Of a stretch of 64,000 bases of DNA, positions 1-8,048 are shown in pieces (positions within the stretch are counted from its first letter, which is position 1; every line of letters begins with the position of its first letter). Origin of the DNA: Geomonas azotofigens. GTDB lineage: Bacteria > Desulfobacterota > Desulfuromonadia > Geobacterales > Geobacteraceae. The stretch spans positions 124,001-188,000 of the forward strand of contig NZ_JAHLME010000007.1 in assembly GCF_018919395.1 (NCBI RefSeq), in the 5' to 3' direction. The position numbers were made by a program, and so were the translations under genes. The notes under the pieces are model-generated. The model had not been told where the DNA came from. It saw only the letters and a list, made by a program, of their open reading frames with translations, and searched no databases.

Positions 1-617
1 CCGGCTACAAGGCGACCAGCCTGCAGGGGAACCTGTCCCAGAACCGCAGGCAGGCGGCGCTGGACGGCTTTAGGGACGGTACCTACCAGATCATGGTGGC
101 GACCGATATCGCCGCGCGCGGCATCGACGTCTCCCTTATCTCCCACGTCATCAACTACGACATCCCCGACACCCCCGAGGCCTACACGCACCGGATCGGC
201 CGCACCGGGCGCGCCGCCAAGACCGGCGACGCCTTCACCATGGTGACCGGCGAGGACGAGGCCATGGTGAAAAGCATCGAGCGGGTGCTGGGCGCGAAGA
301 TCGAGCGGCGCCGCGTGGAAGGTTTCGACTACACGGTCCCCGCCCCGAAAAAAGACGCCGAGTTCGCCCGGGCGCCCCGCGAGCCGCAACGCAGGAAGCC
401 GGCCGCCGCGGCCCAGGGCAAGCCTGCCGAAGCCAAGAGTGCGCCCGCCGGCGGGAGAGCCGCACAGCCCGGCAACAGCCGCGGCGCCGGCGGCAACCGC
501 CAGCAGACCGGGCAGCGCCAGGGCGGGAGCCGCCCCGCCGGCCCCGGCGCGGGGGAAGGGCAGCGCGCCGGCGCGCAGCGTCCCGGCAACCACGCCGCCC
601 GCCGCAGCGGCAGGTAG
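1..617 (+). CDS. rhlE: DEAD-box ATP-dependent RNA helicase, RhlE type (3' part only)
   Basis: This is the C-terminal part of an SF2 DEAD-box RNA helicase. The reading frame is open from the first bases of the window (frame of position 3), so the start and the N-terminal RecA domain lie outside. What is visible is the second RecA-like domain with motif V (ATDIAARGID) and motif VI (HRIGRTGRA), which bind RNA and ATP. It is followed by a long basic, disordered tail rich in Gly, Ala, Arg, Pro and Gln, as is usual for RhlE-like proteins. Such enzymes unwind short RNA duplexes in ribosome assembly and mRNA turnover in the cytoplasm. The family is clear; RhlE rather than another DEAD-box paralogue is inferred from the tail. 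Confidence 0.9.
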   Translation, partial: GYKATSLQGNLSQNRRQAALDGFRDGTYQIMVATDIAARGIDVSLISHVINYDIPDTPEAYTHRIGRTGRAAKTGDAFTMVTGEDEAMVKSIERVLGAKIERRRVEGFDYTVPAPKKDAEFARAPREPQRRKPAAAAQGKPAEAKSAPAGGRAAQPGNSRGAGGNRQQTGQRQGGSRPAGPGAGEGQRAGAQRPGNHAARRSGR

Positions 618-643
618 GCTGCAGCGGTAATCAAGCGCAAAAG

Positions 644-677
644 AAAAGGGGAAAGTCTCGCGACTTTCCCCTTTTTT
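644..677. terminator. Rho-independent terminator between convergent genes
   Basis: A near-perfect hairpin (arm aaaaggggaaagt, short loop ctcgcg, return arm actttccccttttt) lies just after the helicase stop. It is flanked by A and T runs on both sides, so it can serve both the helicase and the small convergent gene. Confidence 0.85.
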
Positions 678-694
678 CATGGTGGCTGTCGGCC

Positions 695-883
695 TCAGTC
701 TCCCAGCCACCCCGCCTCGGGGAGCTGCACCGGGTCGCACACCGCGTCTACGTCCCTGGCCTTGGCGCCGCAGTTGCCGCATTCGACGGTGGGTTGCAGC
801 GTGAGCTGGTGGACCTTGTCTATCTCTCCTCTAGCGGTGAGGGCGCAGATGTGCTCGCTGTGCGTCTCTTTGTTGCATGCCAT
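695..883 (-). CDS. Small Cys/His-rich protein, possible zinc ribbon (62 aa)
   Basis: I do not recognise a named family. The start is set at the ATG at 883 because a strong Shine-Dalgarno sequence (GGGAGGTG) lies about 7 bases before it; a longer frame to 913 has no such signal. The protein begins MACNKETHSEHIC and later carries CGNCGAKARDVDAVC, so it has several Cys and His residues able to bind a metal. There is no signal peptide or membrane segment. It ends in a convergent terminator shared with the helicase. A metal-binding or redox role is only an inference from the cysteines. Confidence 0.7.
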   Translation of the reverse strand: MACNKETHSEHICALTARGEIDKVHQLTLQPTVECGNCGAKARDVDAVCDPVQLPEAGWLGD

Positions 884-1032
884 GATGGTCACCTCCCTTG
901 ATGAAAATGTCATAGCCCCTGTGTGTCATTGAACTGATCGGGTGTCGGTAGAGTTGTAGCTACCCCATTCTACGCTTTTTTGATAAAATTGTTGGCACAG
1001 AAGAAGATAGCTACTGTCAAAGGAGGAGCGCC

Positions 1033-1155
1033 ATGCTTGGATCGAGATGCCCCAAATGCAACGGCAGAGGAAAAATCCTGATGGCTTCCCGGCAGTCCGG
1101 ATACGACGTTGAGGAAGTTCCCTGCACCATGTGCAAGGGGTCGGGAAGGAAATAG
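1033..1155 (+). CDS. DnaJ-type zinc-finger mini-protein (40 aa)
   Basis: This very short gene has an excellent ribosome binding site (AAGGAGG, 1019-1025) about 7 bases before the ATG. The product has two CxxCxGxG repeats, CPKCNGRG at residues 6-13 and CTMCKGSG at residues 31-38, separated by 17 residues. This is the repeat unit of the DnaJ central zinc finger, where two such repeats together bind one zinc ion. Nothing else of DnaJ is present: no J domain and no client-binding domain. It stands alone with its own terminator downstream. Zinc binding is well supported by the motif. A chaperone-like or thiol role is inference. Confidence 0.75.
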   Translation: MLGSRCPKCNGRGKILMASRQSGYDVEEVPCTMCKGSGRK

Positions 1156-1205
1156 GAACAAGAGCGAGGAGACGTGAGCATGAACGCCCGGCGTCACGGG
1201 CGATG

Positions 1206-1242
1206 AAAAAAAGGGGGAGGCCGTTTTGGGCCTTCCCTTTTT
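1206..1242. terminator. Bidirectional rho-independent terminator
   Basis: The hairpin arms aagggggaggcc and ggccttccctt surround a short loop, with an A run on the left and a T run on the right. It separates the mini zinc-finger gene from the convergent universal stress gene. Confidence 0.8.
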
Positions 1243-1266
1243 GCGTCCGCTCTGCCCGCGCGCGGC

Positions 1267-2190
1267 TCAGGAGCCAGACGGCTCGGAAATGGGGACCAGC
1301 AACAGGGGACACCTGCTGCGGCTGCAGATGCCGTGGGCCACGCTGCCGGTCCAGAAGGCGGCCATGCCGGTCTTGCCGTGGGTGGGGAGCACCATGAGAT
1401 CTATCTTCGCCTCCTGGGCGGCCCGGGCGATGGTTTCCGCGGGATCACCCCGGAGCACGTGGGCCGAGGCGTGGATACCTTCCCGGACCAGTTCCTGTAC
1501 CACCCCTGCCAGGTGCTCGGAGGCGTCGCGCGCCTCGAGGTCGAGCATGCGCGCGGCGGTCGCCGGCAGGGTGCGCGCCGACACCTTCTGGTCGGGCGGG
1601 AGCGACTCGTAGGTGGGGATCACCGTGGTGATGTGCAGGTCGGCGTTGCAGATGCGGGCGACCGACTTCACCACCGGCAGCCCCTTCTCGTGCTCCGGGT
1701 CGGTATCGAGCGGCAGCAGGATCTGGCCGCAGCAAAACGGCGGCGGCTCGCCGTTCTCGTCGGGGTGGGTGATCAGAACCGGCAGGGTCCCCCCCGCGAT
1801 CACCTTCTGGGCGATGGAACCAAAGAGCAGGTGAAAGGCCTTGCCCCGCCCGTGCGAGCACATCACCACCAGGTCGTGGCCGAGCTCGGCGGCGTGGGCG
1901 ACGATGCTCTCGGAGACCAGCGGGGTCTCCGTTTCGTGCACGTGGCACTCGACCTTCGAGACGCCTTGAAACCAGGTGAGGGCGACCTCCCGCAGGTACG
2001 CGTGCGCCTCCTCGGGGCCGGTCAGGTGCTTCTGGCCATGCACCTGGCTCGGGGCGTCCTTCTCCACCACGTGGAAGAGGGTCACCTGGGCCTGCAGCTT
2101 TTCGGCCATGAAACGGGCCGCCGGCAGGGCGGCCTCGGCGAGTTTCGATCCGTCCATCGGGACGAGAATGTGCTTGAACATGGCGATCAT
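1267..2190 (-). CDS. Tandem-domain universal stress protein (UspA family, 307 aa)
   Basis: This is a cytoplasmic universal stress protein with two Usp domains in one chain. The first runs from about residue 4 to 155 (begins FKHILVPMDGSK) and the second from about 160 to 303. Each carries the end of the family ATP-binding signature, G-x9-GS, at HGRGKAFHLLFGS and HGKTGMAAFWTGS; the extra upstream Gly of the full motif is missing in both. The ATG at 2190 overlaps the TGA of the NRAMP gene (ATGA), so the two are translationally coupled. An alternative ATG at 2181 starts directly with MFKHIL. Coupling to a metal transporter suggests a role in metal or stress adaptation, but the exact role is unknown. 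Confidence 0.88.
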   Translation of the reverse strand: MIAMFKHILVPMDGSKLAEAALPAARFMAEKLQAQVTLFHVVEKDAPSQVHGQKHLTGPEEAHAYLREVALTWFQGVSKVECHVHETETPLVSESIVAHAAELGHDLVVMCSHGRGKAFHLLFGSIAQKVIAGGTLPVLITHPDENGEPPPFCCGQILLPLDTDPEHEKGLPVVKSVARICNADLHITTVIPTYESLPPDQKVSARTLPATAARMLDLEARDASEHLAGVVQELVREGIHASAHVLRGDPAETIARAAQEAKIDLMVLPTHGKTGMAAFWTGSVAHGICSRSRCPLLLVPISEPSGS

Positions 2191-3542
2191 CCTGGGAATA
2201 AGGTTGAGACAATGAGGTAGATGTTGAGGGCGACGATGAGGCCGGCTGCCATCGCGGCAAAGGCGGTCGTCGCCGGTTTGTTGACCAGGTCACCCATCAG
2301 GTCGCGGCGGCGGGTGAACAGCACCAGCGGGACGATGGCGAAGGGGAGCCCGAAGGAAAGCACCACCTGGCTGATCACCAGGGTGCGGGTCGGGTCGAAG
2401 CCCATGGCGATGACGAACAAGGACGGCGCCATGGTGACCACGCGCCGGATCCAGGGCCTGATGTGGCGCTGGATGAAGCCCTGCATGATTACCTGGCCGG
2501 CGCTGGTGCCGACGCTGCTGGAGGAGAGGCCGGAGAAGAGCAGGGAGACGCCGAAGATGAACTTGGCCGCCGGGCCCAAAAGCGGCTCCAGGGTCCGGTA
2601 GGCCTCCTCGATGGTGGCGATGGAGGTCTTGCCGGTCGCGTAGAAGGTGGACGCCGCCATGATGAGCATGGCCATGTTCACGAAGCTCGCGATCCCCATG
2701 GCGATCACCACGTCCATGATCTCGTAGCGGTACAGGGTGCGCAGCTTCCGCCGGTCCTTCACCACGATCCTCCCCTGCATGAGCGACGAGTGCAGGAAGA
2801 TGGCGTGGGGCATGACGGTGGCGCCGATGATGCCGGTGGCCAGCAGGATGCTCTCCCTCCCGGCGAACCGGGGGCGCGCAACGTGCCCCGCGATGTCGAC
2901 CCAGTCGGGGCTGACGATGAAGATCTCGGCCACGTAACAGAGCGCGATGACGGCGACCATGGCGGAAATGACCGCCTCCAGCGGCCTGAAGCCGAAGCGC
3001 TCCATGCCGAGGATGGCGATGGTGGCCAGGGCGGTGAGCAGCGCCCCGGCCAGAAGCGGGATGCCGAACAGGAGCTGGAACCCCAGCGCCGCCCCCATGA
3101 ACTCGGCCAGGTCGGTGGCCATGGCCACCGCCTCCATGATGATCCACATGCCGATGGACACCGGTTTGGGGAACTGGTTGCGGCAGTGTTCGGCGAGGTT
3201 CTGGCCGGTGGCGAGCCCCAACTTGGCCGAGAGCGTCTGGATCAACATGGCGATCAGGTTGCTGGTGATGATCACCCAGAGCAGCAGGTAGCCGAACTGC
3301 GCCCCCCCCTGGATGTTGGTGGCGAAATTGCCGGGATCGACGTAGGCGACGCTGGCGATGAAGGCGGGGCCGAGGAAGGGGAAGACGCGGGCGAGCCGTG
3401 ATTGCTTCGTTTCGCGCGACAGGGCCTCCAGGGCGGACTGGACGGTCCTTGAATCAAGGCTGCTGGTGCTGTTTTTCGGCAATGTCACCTCGCGGCTGTT
3501 TGTATGGTCGAAAACGTCACCTAATTCTATCCGCGATGGCAT
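2187..3542 (-). CDS. NRAMP-family divalent metal (Mn2+/Fe2+) transporter
   Basis: This inner-membrane protein has about eleven hydrophobic segments. The NRAMP signature DPGNFATNIQGGAQFG lies in the first transmembrane helix region, and MPHAIFLHS lies in helix 6; both supply metal ligands (Asp, Asn, Met). NRAMP proteins import Mn2+ or Fe2+ with protons. The frame is open upstream to 3752, but that would overlap the divergent gene. I place the start at the ATG at 3542 (MPSRIELGDVF), although no clear ribosome binding site precedes it. It leads a two-gene operon with the universal stress protein (ATGA overlap). A Fur-like box lies about 140 bases upstream in the shared intergenic region. Confidence 0.88.
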   Translation of the reverse strand: MPSRIELGDVFDHTNSREVTLPKNSTSSLDSRTVQSALEALSRETKQSRLARVFPFLGPAFIASVAYVDPGNFATNIQGGAQFGYLLLWVIITSNLIAMLIQTLSAKLGLATGQNLAEHCRNQFPKPVSIGMWIIMEAVAMATDLAEFMGAALGFQLLFGIPLLAGALLTALATIAILGMERFGFRPLEAVISAMVAVIALCYVAEIFIVSPDWVDIAGHVARPRFAGRESILLATGIIGATVMPHAIFLHSSLMQGRIVVKDRRKLRTLYRYEIMDVVIAMGIASFVNMAMLIMAASTFYATGKTSIATIEEAYRTLEPLLGPAAKFIFGVSLLFSGLSSSSVGTSAGQVIMQGFIQRHIRPWIRRVVTMAPSLFVIAMGFDPTRTLVISQVVLSFGLPFAIVPLVLFTRRRDLMGDLVNKPATTAFAAMAAGLIVALNIYLIVSTLFPG

Positions 3543-3653
3543 CAAGAGCAACACCAATGTATGAAAAACATGCGCGGCCGGTGTTCGCTGCGAAATGAGT
3601 TGGCAGCGGACCTTTGAGCATGGTACAAGCGACGGTGAGATACTATAGCCGAG

Positions 3654-3670
3654 GCGGTCATCACGACCGC
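3654..3670. promoter_or_regulatory. Perfect short inverted repeat in the divergent promoter region
   Basis: GCGGTC-atcac-GACCGC is a perfect 6-bp dyad with a 5-bp spacer. It lies between the NRAMP gene and the Fur-like box. It may be an operator or an RNA hairpin in the NRAMP leader. No known regulator is assigned. Confidence 0.35.
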
Positions 3671-3681
3671 TGCGAAATTGT

Positions 3682-3710
3682 TTGATAATTATCATTATCT
3701 CGGCTAGAAT
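3682..3710 (+). promoter_or_regulatory. Sigma-70 promoter of the HEAT/HD-GYP operon
   Basis: TTGATA (3682-3687), a spacer of exactly 17 bases and TAGAAT (3705-3710) make a good housekeeping promoter. Transcription would start near 3717, about 20 bases before the ATG at 3738. The spacer and -35 box contain the Fur-like box listed separately. Confidence 0.6.
3683..3699. promoter_or_regulatory. Fur-like operator (TGATAATTATCATTATC)
   Basis: The site contains the perfect palindrome TGATAATTATCA and reads on the other strand as GATAATGATAATTATC, two GATAAT hexamers as in the classical Fur box. It overlaps the -35 element and spacer of the promoter at 3682-3710 and lies between two divergent genes. 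A Fur-family regulator bound here would be expected to block the HEAT/HD-GYP promoter and possibly the NRAMP promoter. Binding is inferred from sequence alone. Confidence 0.6.
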
Positions 3711-3737
3711 CTGGCGTCCTATCAACGGGAATGGAAA

Positions 3738-5345
3738 ATGCCGGAAGACCAACGAAATCTATTCGAAGACAGTGAAGATATCGGCGTCGCCTGCCAGAAA
3801 GCGCTCGCCGAAACCTCCAAGGCATTGAAGGCCTTTTCCTTCTATCCCGACAACCATCCCCTGCGCTCGCAGATTCTCAATTCCGCCTACCAGGCTGTCA
3901 CCAACCTCGTTCGGCACGGCAGCGTCACCCTCATCGTGCAGCGCGGTGGCTTCGCCATCGCCGGCCGCCAGGAGCCCGTCGAAAGCAATCCGATGACCAA
4001 GGCCCTGGCACAGGAACTCTTCGCGCGCGAGCTGCAGCGGCTCACCTTCCTGCCGGAGCTCTCCCTGGCGGATCTCTCGGCTCTTCTTTCCGCGCTGGCG
4101 GTGTCGCCGCAAAAAATCGCCGAGGAGGGGGGCGTGGCCGGCATGCTGGCCCGAAACGGCGTCTCCGCCGTGATGGTGAACCAGATCGACGTGACGGCGG
4201 TATTCACCAAGAAAACGGCCGGGCAGTCCGAGGACGAGGCGGGCGACAGCGGCGCCGAGGTCCTGGAGGAAAATCCCGCCGAGTCGTCCCAGACGCAGCG
4301 AAGCGTGGCCGGGGAGGGGGGCGAGCCCGGCATCGACGAGATCCTCGCCGCGCTCGCCGCCGAGACCGACGACGAGCGCTACCGGCAGCTGGCGCGCCTC
4401 TTGCTGAAAAAGGCCCTGCCGTTGAAGCTGGAGGGGAACTTCGACCGGCTCTACGTGGTGCTGACGCGCCTGGTGCAACAGCAGGCCGATCCCGCCAGGA
4501 GCACGGCCTGCCGGGAGGCGGCGCACACCGTGCTGCAACAGCTCATTCTTGGGGAGATGGCGGAACACCTGCTGGATCACCTGGAGGACGTGGATTTTCC
4601 CGACAAGGAGCGGATCTGCCGCATGCTCAGGCTCGCGGGGGGCGACGTGGTGGACGCCGTGATCCGGCGCCTGACCGCGACCGGCAGCAGGACCGCGCGC
4701 AAGGCCCTGGCAACCGCCCTGGTCCGGATCGGCGCGCAGGCGCAGCCCCAGTTGCTCGCCCTTTTGAAGGACGCCAGGATACAGGTGGTGCAGATGGCCG
4801 TGGCCATCCTCGGGGAGATCGGCAACCGCGAGGCGGTGAAGGGGCTGGCCCTGACCGCGTACCACCCGGACGGGAGGGTGCGCACCGAGAGCATCAGGGC
4901 GCTGGCGCGTGTCGGAGGGATGGAGGCCACCAGCCTGCTCCTGTCGTTGGTGCAGGAGCGGGACGAGGCCACCGCGCTGCAGGCGATCTCCTGGTTGGGG
5001 AACTGCAGGAACCAGGCGGCCCTCGATCCACTGCTGCGGCTGGCGGCGCGGCGCGACCTGAGGGGGAAGCTGCACGCGCTGCAGCTGGAGGCGCTGCGGG
5101 CCATCGGGCGTATCGGCGACCGGCGCGCGCTGGGGGCGTTGTTCAAGCTGGTGCGCAGGCGTTGCCTGCTCGGCACGACCCGCCGCCTGGAACAGAAGCT
5201 GGTCGCCATCGAGGCCATCGCCGCCCTGGGCGGGGACCAGGCGCGGGCCTTCCTGCAGGGATACGCCTCGGGCCAGGGAGCGCTGGCCGGACCCGCGGCC
5301 GCCGCGCTGCAGGCGACGGCGCAGAAGGACGCCGGGCATGAGTGA
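3738..5345 (+). CDS. HEAT-repeat protein with an N-terminal signalling-type domain (535 aa)
   Basis: The first 140 residues form a domain with FYPDNHPLR near residue 35 and GGFAIAG near residue 75. A similar pattern (LYPLAHPAVR, GTFFIEG) occurs in the N-terminus of the next gene product. A low-complexity acidic linker (about 155-195) follows. Residues 280-520 are alpha-helical repeats of the HEAT/PBS-lyase type, for example ALATALVRIGAQAQPQLLAL, EIGNREAVKGL and ALARVGGMEATSLLLSL. HEAT repeats form protein-binding solenoids and have no catalysis. No signal peptide or membrane segment is seen. The gene overlaps the HD-GYP gene by 8 bases, so the two proteins probably act together. The start is the ATG at 3738, about 20 bases from the predicted transcription start. 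Confidence 0.8.
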   Translation: MPEDQRNLFEDSEDIGVACQKALAETSKALKAFSFYPDNHPLRSQILNSAYQAVTNLVRHGSVTLIVQRGGFAIAGRQEPVESNPMTKALAQELFARELQRLTFLPELSLADLSALLSALAVSPQKIAEEGGVAGMLARNGVSAVMVNQIDVTAVFTKKTAGQSEDEAGDSGAEVLEENPAESSQTQRSVAGEGGEPGIDEILAALAAETDDERYRQLARLLLKKALPLKLEGNFDRLYVVLTRLVQQQADPARSTACREAAHTVLQQLILGEMAEHLLDHLEDVDFPDKERICRMLRLAGGDVVDAVIRRLTATGSRTARKALATALVRIGAQAQPQLLALLKDARIQVVQMAVAILGEIGNREAVKGLALTAYHPDGRVRTESIRALARVGGMEATSLLLSLVQERDEATALQAISWLGNCRNQAALDPLLRLAARRDLRGKLHALQLEALRAIGRIGDRRALGALFKLVRRRCLLGTTRRLEQKLVAIEAIAALGGDQARAFLQGYASGQGALAGPAAAALQATAQKDAGHE

Positions 5346-6708
5346 CATCACCAAACAGGACGTGCAGCGCGCCGCGATGCTGTTCACCGCCTCGATAAAG
5401 TCGGTGCTGCTCTATCCGCTCGCCCACCCGGCGGTGCGCCAGCCCTTGCAGGAACTGGTCGTCCTCATGGGCGAGATGATGGGGGACCGTCACGAGCTGC
5501 ACCTGGGGGTGGTCGAAGGGACCTTCTTCATCGAGGGGTGCCTGCTGGTCGCCCCCAACGCCGCCGTGATCGAGCTGGTGGAGCGCCTGCTGCAGAAAGG
5601 GGTCGATGCCGTCACCATCTATCCCGGCGTCACCCCCGACGACCTGTTCGGCTTCGCGGCGCTGCTGGCGACCCGGCAGATCGGCCCCGACACCTTTCCC
5701 GCCGAGCTGGAACGCAAGGGGATCGGCAACATCCGGCTGGGCATCGACGAGCTGGTCGCCGGAGAGGGGGAGGGGGAGAAGGAAGCCCTGGTCCCCGCGG
5801 CCATCTACCGTGACGCGCTGAAGGCGGTACGCGACACCATGCGCGAGATCGACAACGGCAGGATCCCCAGCGGCGAGTGGATCAACGGTGTCGTTGAGAA
5901 CATGGTCTCGGTCACCATGGAGGAGCCGACCACCCTGCTCGGGCTCGCCATGATCAAGGACTACGACAACTACACCTTCAGCCATTCGGTCAACGTCGGC
6001 ATCCTGGCGCTCACCCTGGCCGCCTTTCTCGGCCTGGAAAAGGAGGCGCTGCACGAGATCAACACGGCGGGGCTTTTGCACGACATCGGCAAGACCAAGA
6101 TCGACAAGACCATCCTGAACAGCCCCGGCAAGCTCTCGGACACCGAGTTCAAGGAGATGAAGCGCCACGCGGAGGAAGGGTCCGAGATCGTCAGGAAGAT
6201 GAAGAACATCCCCCCCGCGGTGGCGGAAGCGGTACTCGGGCACCACATACGGCACGACCGCACCGGCTACCCCGAGTGGGCGCGGGACATGCACTTCGGT
6301 CTCTACACGGAGATCGTCTCCGTGGCCGACTGCTACGACGCCATCACCACGCTGCGCACCTACCAGCGCCCGACCCTCCCCAAGGAGGCCATGGAGATCA
6401 TGCACCGCCTGGCCGGCTCCTCGCTCAACGGGGAGCTGGTGGAGCAGTTCGAAACGATGATGGGGGAGTACCCGGTGGGGAGCCTGGTGCGCCTGGACAC
6501 CAACGAGATCGCGCTGGTGCTCAAGCCGCACCCGATGGAGTGCGCGGAACCGTCGGTGAAGGTCCTGATCGACGCACAGGGACGGGCGCTGGAAACGCCG
6601 AGACTGGTCACCCTCGCCGCGCAGGGGGGGAAGCGCTACGCTTCCATCATCGCGCCGGTGGACCCGCTTTTGAAGAACATCAACGTCGCGAGCCACCTGC
6701 TGGCGTAA
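5338..6708 (+). CDS. HD-GYP domain protein, probable cyclic-di-GMP phosphodiesterase (456 aa)
   Basis: Residues 205-370 form an HD-GYP domain: H at FSHSVNVG, the HD pair in LLHDIGKTKID, HAEEG, and HHIRHDRTGYP. The usual signature is HHExxDGxGYP; here Ile replaces the Glu and Arg the Gly, but the metal-binding His and Asp residues and GYP are kept. HD-GYP enzymes hydrolyse cyclic di-GMP (some also cGAMP). The N-terminal 150 residues resemble the N-terminus of the upstream HEAT protein. A small C-terminal region (about 385-456) is of unknown role. No membrane segment is seen. It is the second gene of a two-gene operon. Confidence 0.88.
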   Translation: MSDITKQDVQRAAMLFTASIKSVLLYPLAHPAVRQPLQELVVLMGEMMGDRHELHLGVVEGTFFIEGCLLVAPNAAVIELVERLLQKGVDAVTIYPGVTPDDLFGFAALLATRQIGPDTFPAELERKGIGNIRLGIDELVAGEGEGEKEALVPAAIYRDALKAVRDTMREIDNGRIPSGEWINGVVENMVSVTMEEPTTLLGLAMIKDYDNYTFSHSVNVGILALTLAAFLGLEKEALHEINTAGLLHDIGKTKIDKTILNSPGKLSDTEFKEMKRHAEEGSEIVRKMKNIPPAVAEAVLGHHIRHDRTGYPEWARDMHFGLYTEIVSVADCYDAITTLRTYQRPTLPKEAMEIMHRLAGSSLNGELVEQFETMMGEYPVGSLVRLDTNEIALVLKPHPMECAEPSVKVLIDAQGRALETPRLVTLAAQGGKRYASIIAPVDPLLKNINVASHLLA

Positions 6709-6767
6709 AGGGAGACCGGCGGCACTGGGGCATCCTCAGCCACGAAGTGCCGCACGTGACCAAGCCG

Positions 6768-6812
6768 TCCCCCCTTCGCGAAGGGTGGACAGGGGGGATT
6801 TGCCTCCCCCCG
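6768..6812. repeat. G/C-run inverted repeat of dispersed type
   Basis: The stretch contains ccccccttcgcgaaggg and then a second imperfect dyad, ggggggatttgcctcccccc. It looks like the short extragenic repeats common in Geobacteraceae intergenic regions. Only one clear copy is in this window, so the family assignment is inferred. Confidence 0.4.
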
Positions 6813-6825
6813 GCTGCAGCAAATG

Positions 6826-6858
6826 AAAAGGGGGGACGGCTTTCGCCGTCCCCCCTTT
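6826..6858. terminator. Rho-independent terminator between convergent genes
   Basis: A strong hairpin with arms aaaggggggacggc and gccgtcccccctttg around a tttc loop, with A and T runs on each side. It serves the HD-GYP operon and the convergent desulfoferrodoxin gene. Confidence 0.85.
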
Positions 6859-6884
6859 GTACGTCCAAAGCGTGGTGTGCGGGT

Positions 6885-7259
6885 CTACGCGGACCACTGG
6901 CCGTGCAGGTTGCAGTACTCGCGGACCTTGATGTCGGCGGCGCTGATCGGGAAGGTCGCTTCCGGCGCCTGACCCGGCTGGAGCTGCGCGCGGTAGACCT
7001 TGCCGTCGGCGATCACTTCGATCCACTCGATGTAGTGGGCGGTTTCCATCGGATGCGGGATGCTCCCGACCTTGACGGTGACGGTCCCGGCGCCGCGCTC
7101 GATAACCGGCACGTGCTTCTCCTTGGAAGCGTCGACCGTATTTTCCTTCTGCAGCTTCATCTCCTCGCCGCAGCAGACCAGTTGGCCGCCGCCGGCATGG
7201 AACACCTCGACTATATTGCCGCACATCTCACACTTGTAGATTTCCAAAGCCTGTGCCAT
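6885..7259 (-). CDS. dfx: Desulfoferrodoxin (superoxide reductase, two-iron type)
   Basis: This 124-residue cytoplasmic enzyme reduces superoxide to hydrogen peroxide without making oxygen, a typical defence of anaerobes. The N-terminal desulforedoxin-like domain has the four rubredoxin-type ligands C10, C13, C29 and C30. The catalytic domain has the square-pyramidal iron ligands H49 (EKHVP), H69 and H75 ([11 protein letters not shown]), C116 and H119 (CNLHG). E47 and K48 are the conserved active-site pair. Length and all ligands fit the two-iron class. The neighbouring gene upstream, 37 bases away on the same strand, codes for an exported protein and may be in the same operon. Confidence 0.97.
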   Translation of the reverse strand: MAQALEIYKCEMCGNIVEVFHAGGGQLVCCGEEMKLQKENTVDASKEKHVPVIERGAGTVTVKVGSIPHPMETAHYIEWIEVIADGKVYRAQLQPGQAPEATFPISAADIKVREYCNLHGQWSA

Positions 7260-7295
7260 TGAATCCCTCCTGTTTGGTTGGTTGATTTGATCGAA

Positions 7296-8048
7296 CTATT
7301 TGAGCCAGGCGGCGAGGTTTGCCGCCAAGATCTTGTTGTTGCCTTCCAGGAACTTGTTCTGGAAGATGGCGTCGTCGCCGAAGACGAGGAAGGAGCCCTT
7401 GCCGACCGTGCCGGCCACCACGATGCCGAAGGACGCGGTCTCCTCCTTGGCCTGCTTCTGGTCCAGGTCCAGGTCGACCCAGCTCTGGAATCCGGTGGCC
7501 GCGATGACCTGGGCGCTGTCGGTCTGGTTGATGAGCCCCCAGGCGCCGTGCACGCTGAAATCGGTGACGCCCTTGAACAGGGGGTGCTCCTTCAGGCGAA
7601 CGACCCGGAAGTTGAGCAGGTCACCATCGAGCACGTTCTCGCGCTCCTGTACCACGCCGTTGCTGTGGCTCACCTGCAGCCGGTTCAACAGGGAGGCCAT
7701 GGGGGGCGCGATGTGCAGCATGATGGCGACATGACCGCCGTTTTCGATGAACCTCACCACCGCTTCGATCTCGTTTGGGTGCAGCGGGGCGAAGCCGCCG
7801 CTGATGACCAGGGCGCGCGCGCCGGAGAGGGTGTCATCGGAGAGAGGCTGGTCCACCGTGGCGACCTCGAGTCCGGCCCCCTGGATCACCTCGGCCAGCC
7901 CGGAAAGCTGCAGCGGTCCCTGCTCCTTCACCTGGAAGCGTTCGCCGTGCCCGTTGTCGAAAAGGACCTTGCCTCCCGCCAGGGCAGGTGCGGTCATCAT
8001 GAGAAACGCCAGTACAATTATACTCATGAATCTCAAAGCGCCAGTCAT
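7296..8048 (-). CDS. Exported DUF4350-like protein (glutamine amidotransferase-like fold, 250 aa)
   Basis: Residues 1-24 are a signal peptide with cleavage expected after APALA. The mature part looks like the DUF4350/ThuA-like Rossmann-type domain: DQPLSDDTLSGARALVISGG, then LHPNEIEAVVRFIENGGHVAIML, a pattern seen in class I amidotransferase-like folds. I see no catalytic Cys-His pair, so enzymatic activity is doubtful. The start ATG has a good ribosome binding site (GGAGG, 5-6 bases away). It ends 36 bases before desulfoferrodoxin on the same strand, so a link with oxidative stress is possible but unproven. Confidence 0.7.
   Translation of the reverse strand: MTGALRFMSIIVLAFLMMTAPALAGGKVLFDNGHGERFQVKEQGPLQLSGLAEVIQGAGLEVATVDQPLSDDTLSGARALVISGGFAPLHPNEIEAVVRFIENGGHVAIMLHIAPPMASLLNRLQVSHSNGVVQERENVLDGDLLNFRVVRLKEHPLFKGVTDFSVHGAWGLINQTDSAQVIAATGFQSWVDLDLDQKQAKEETASFGIVVAGTVGKGSFLVFGDDAIFQNKFLEGNNKILAANLAAWLK

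Noticed and set aside
3543-3737. A second manganese riboswitch before the NRAMP gene
   Set aside because: The leader has neither the GGGGAGTAG nor the CAAGACC element; only a Fur-like box and a short dyad are seen.
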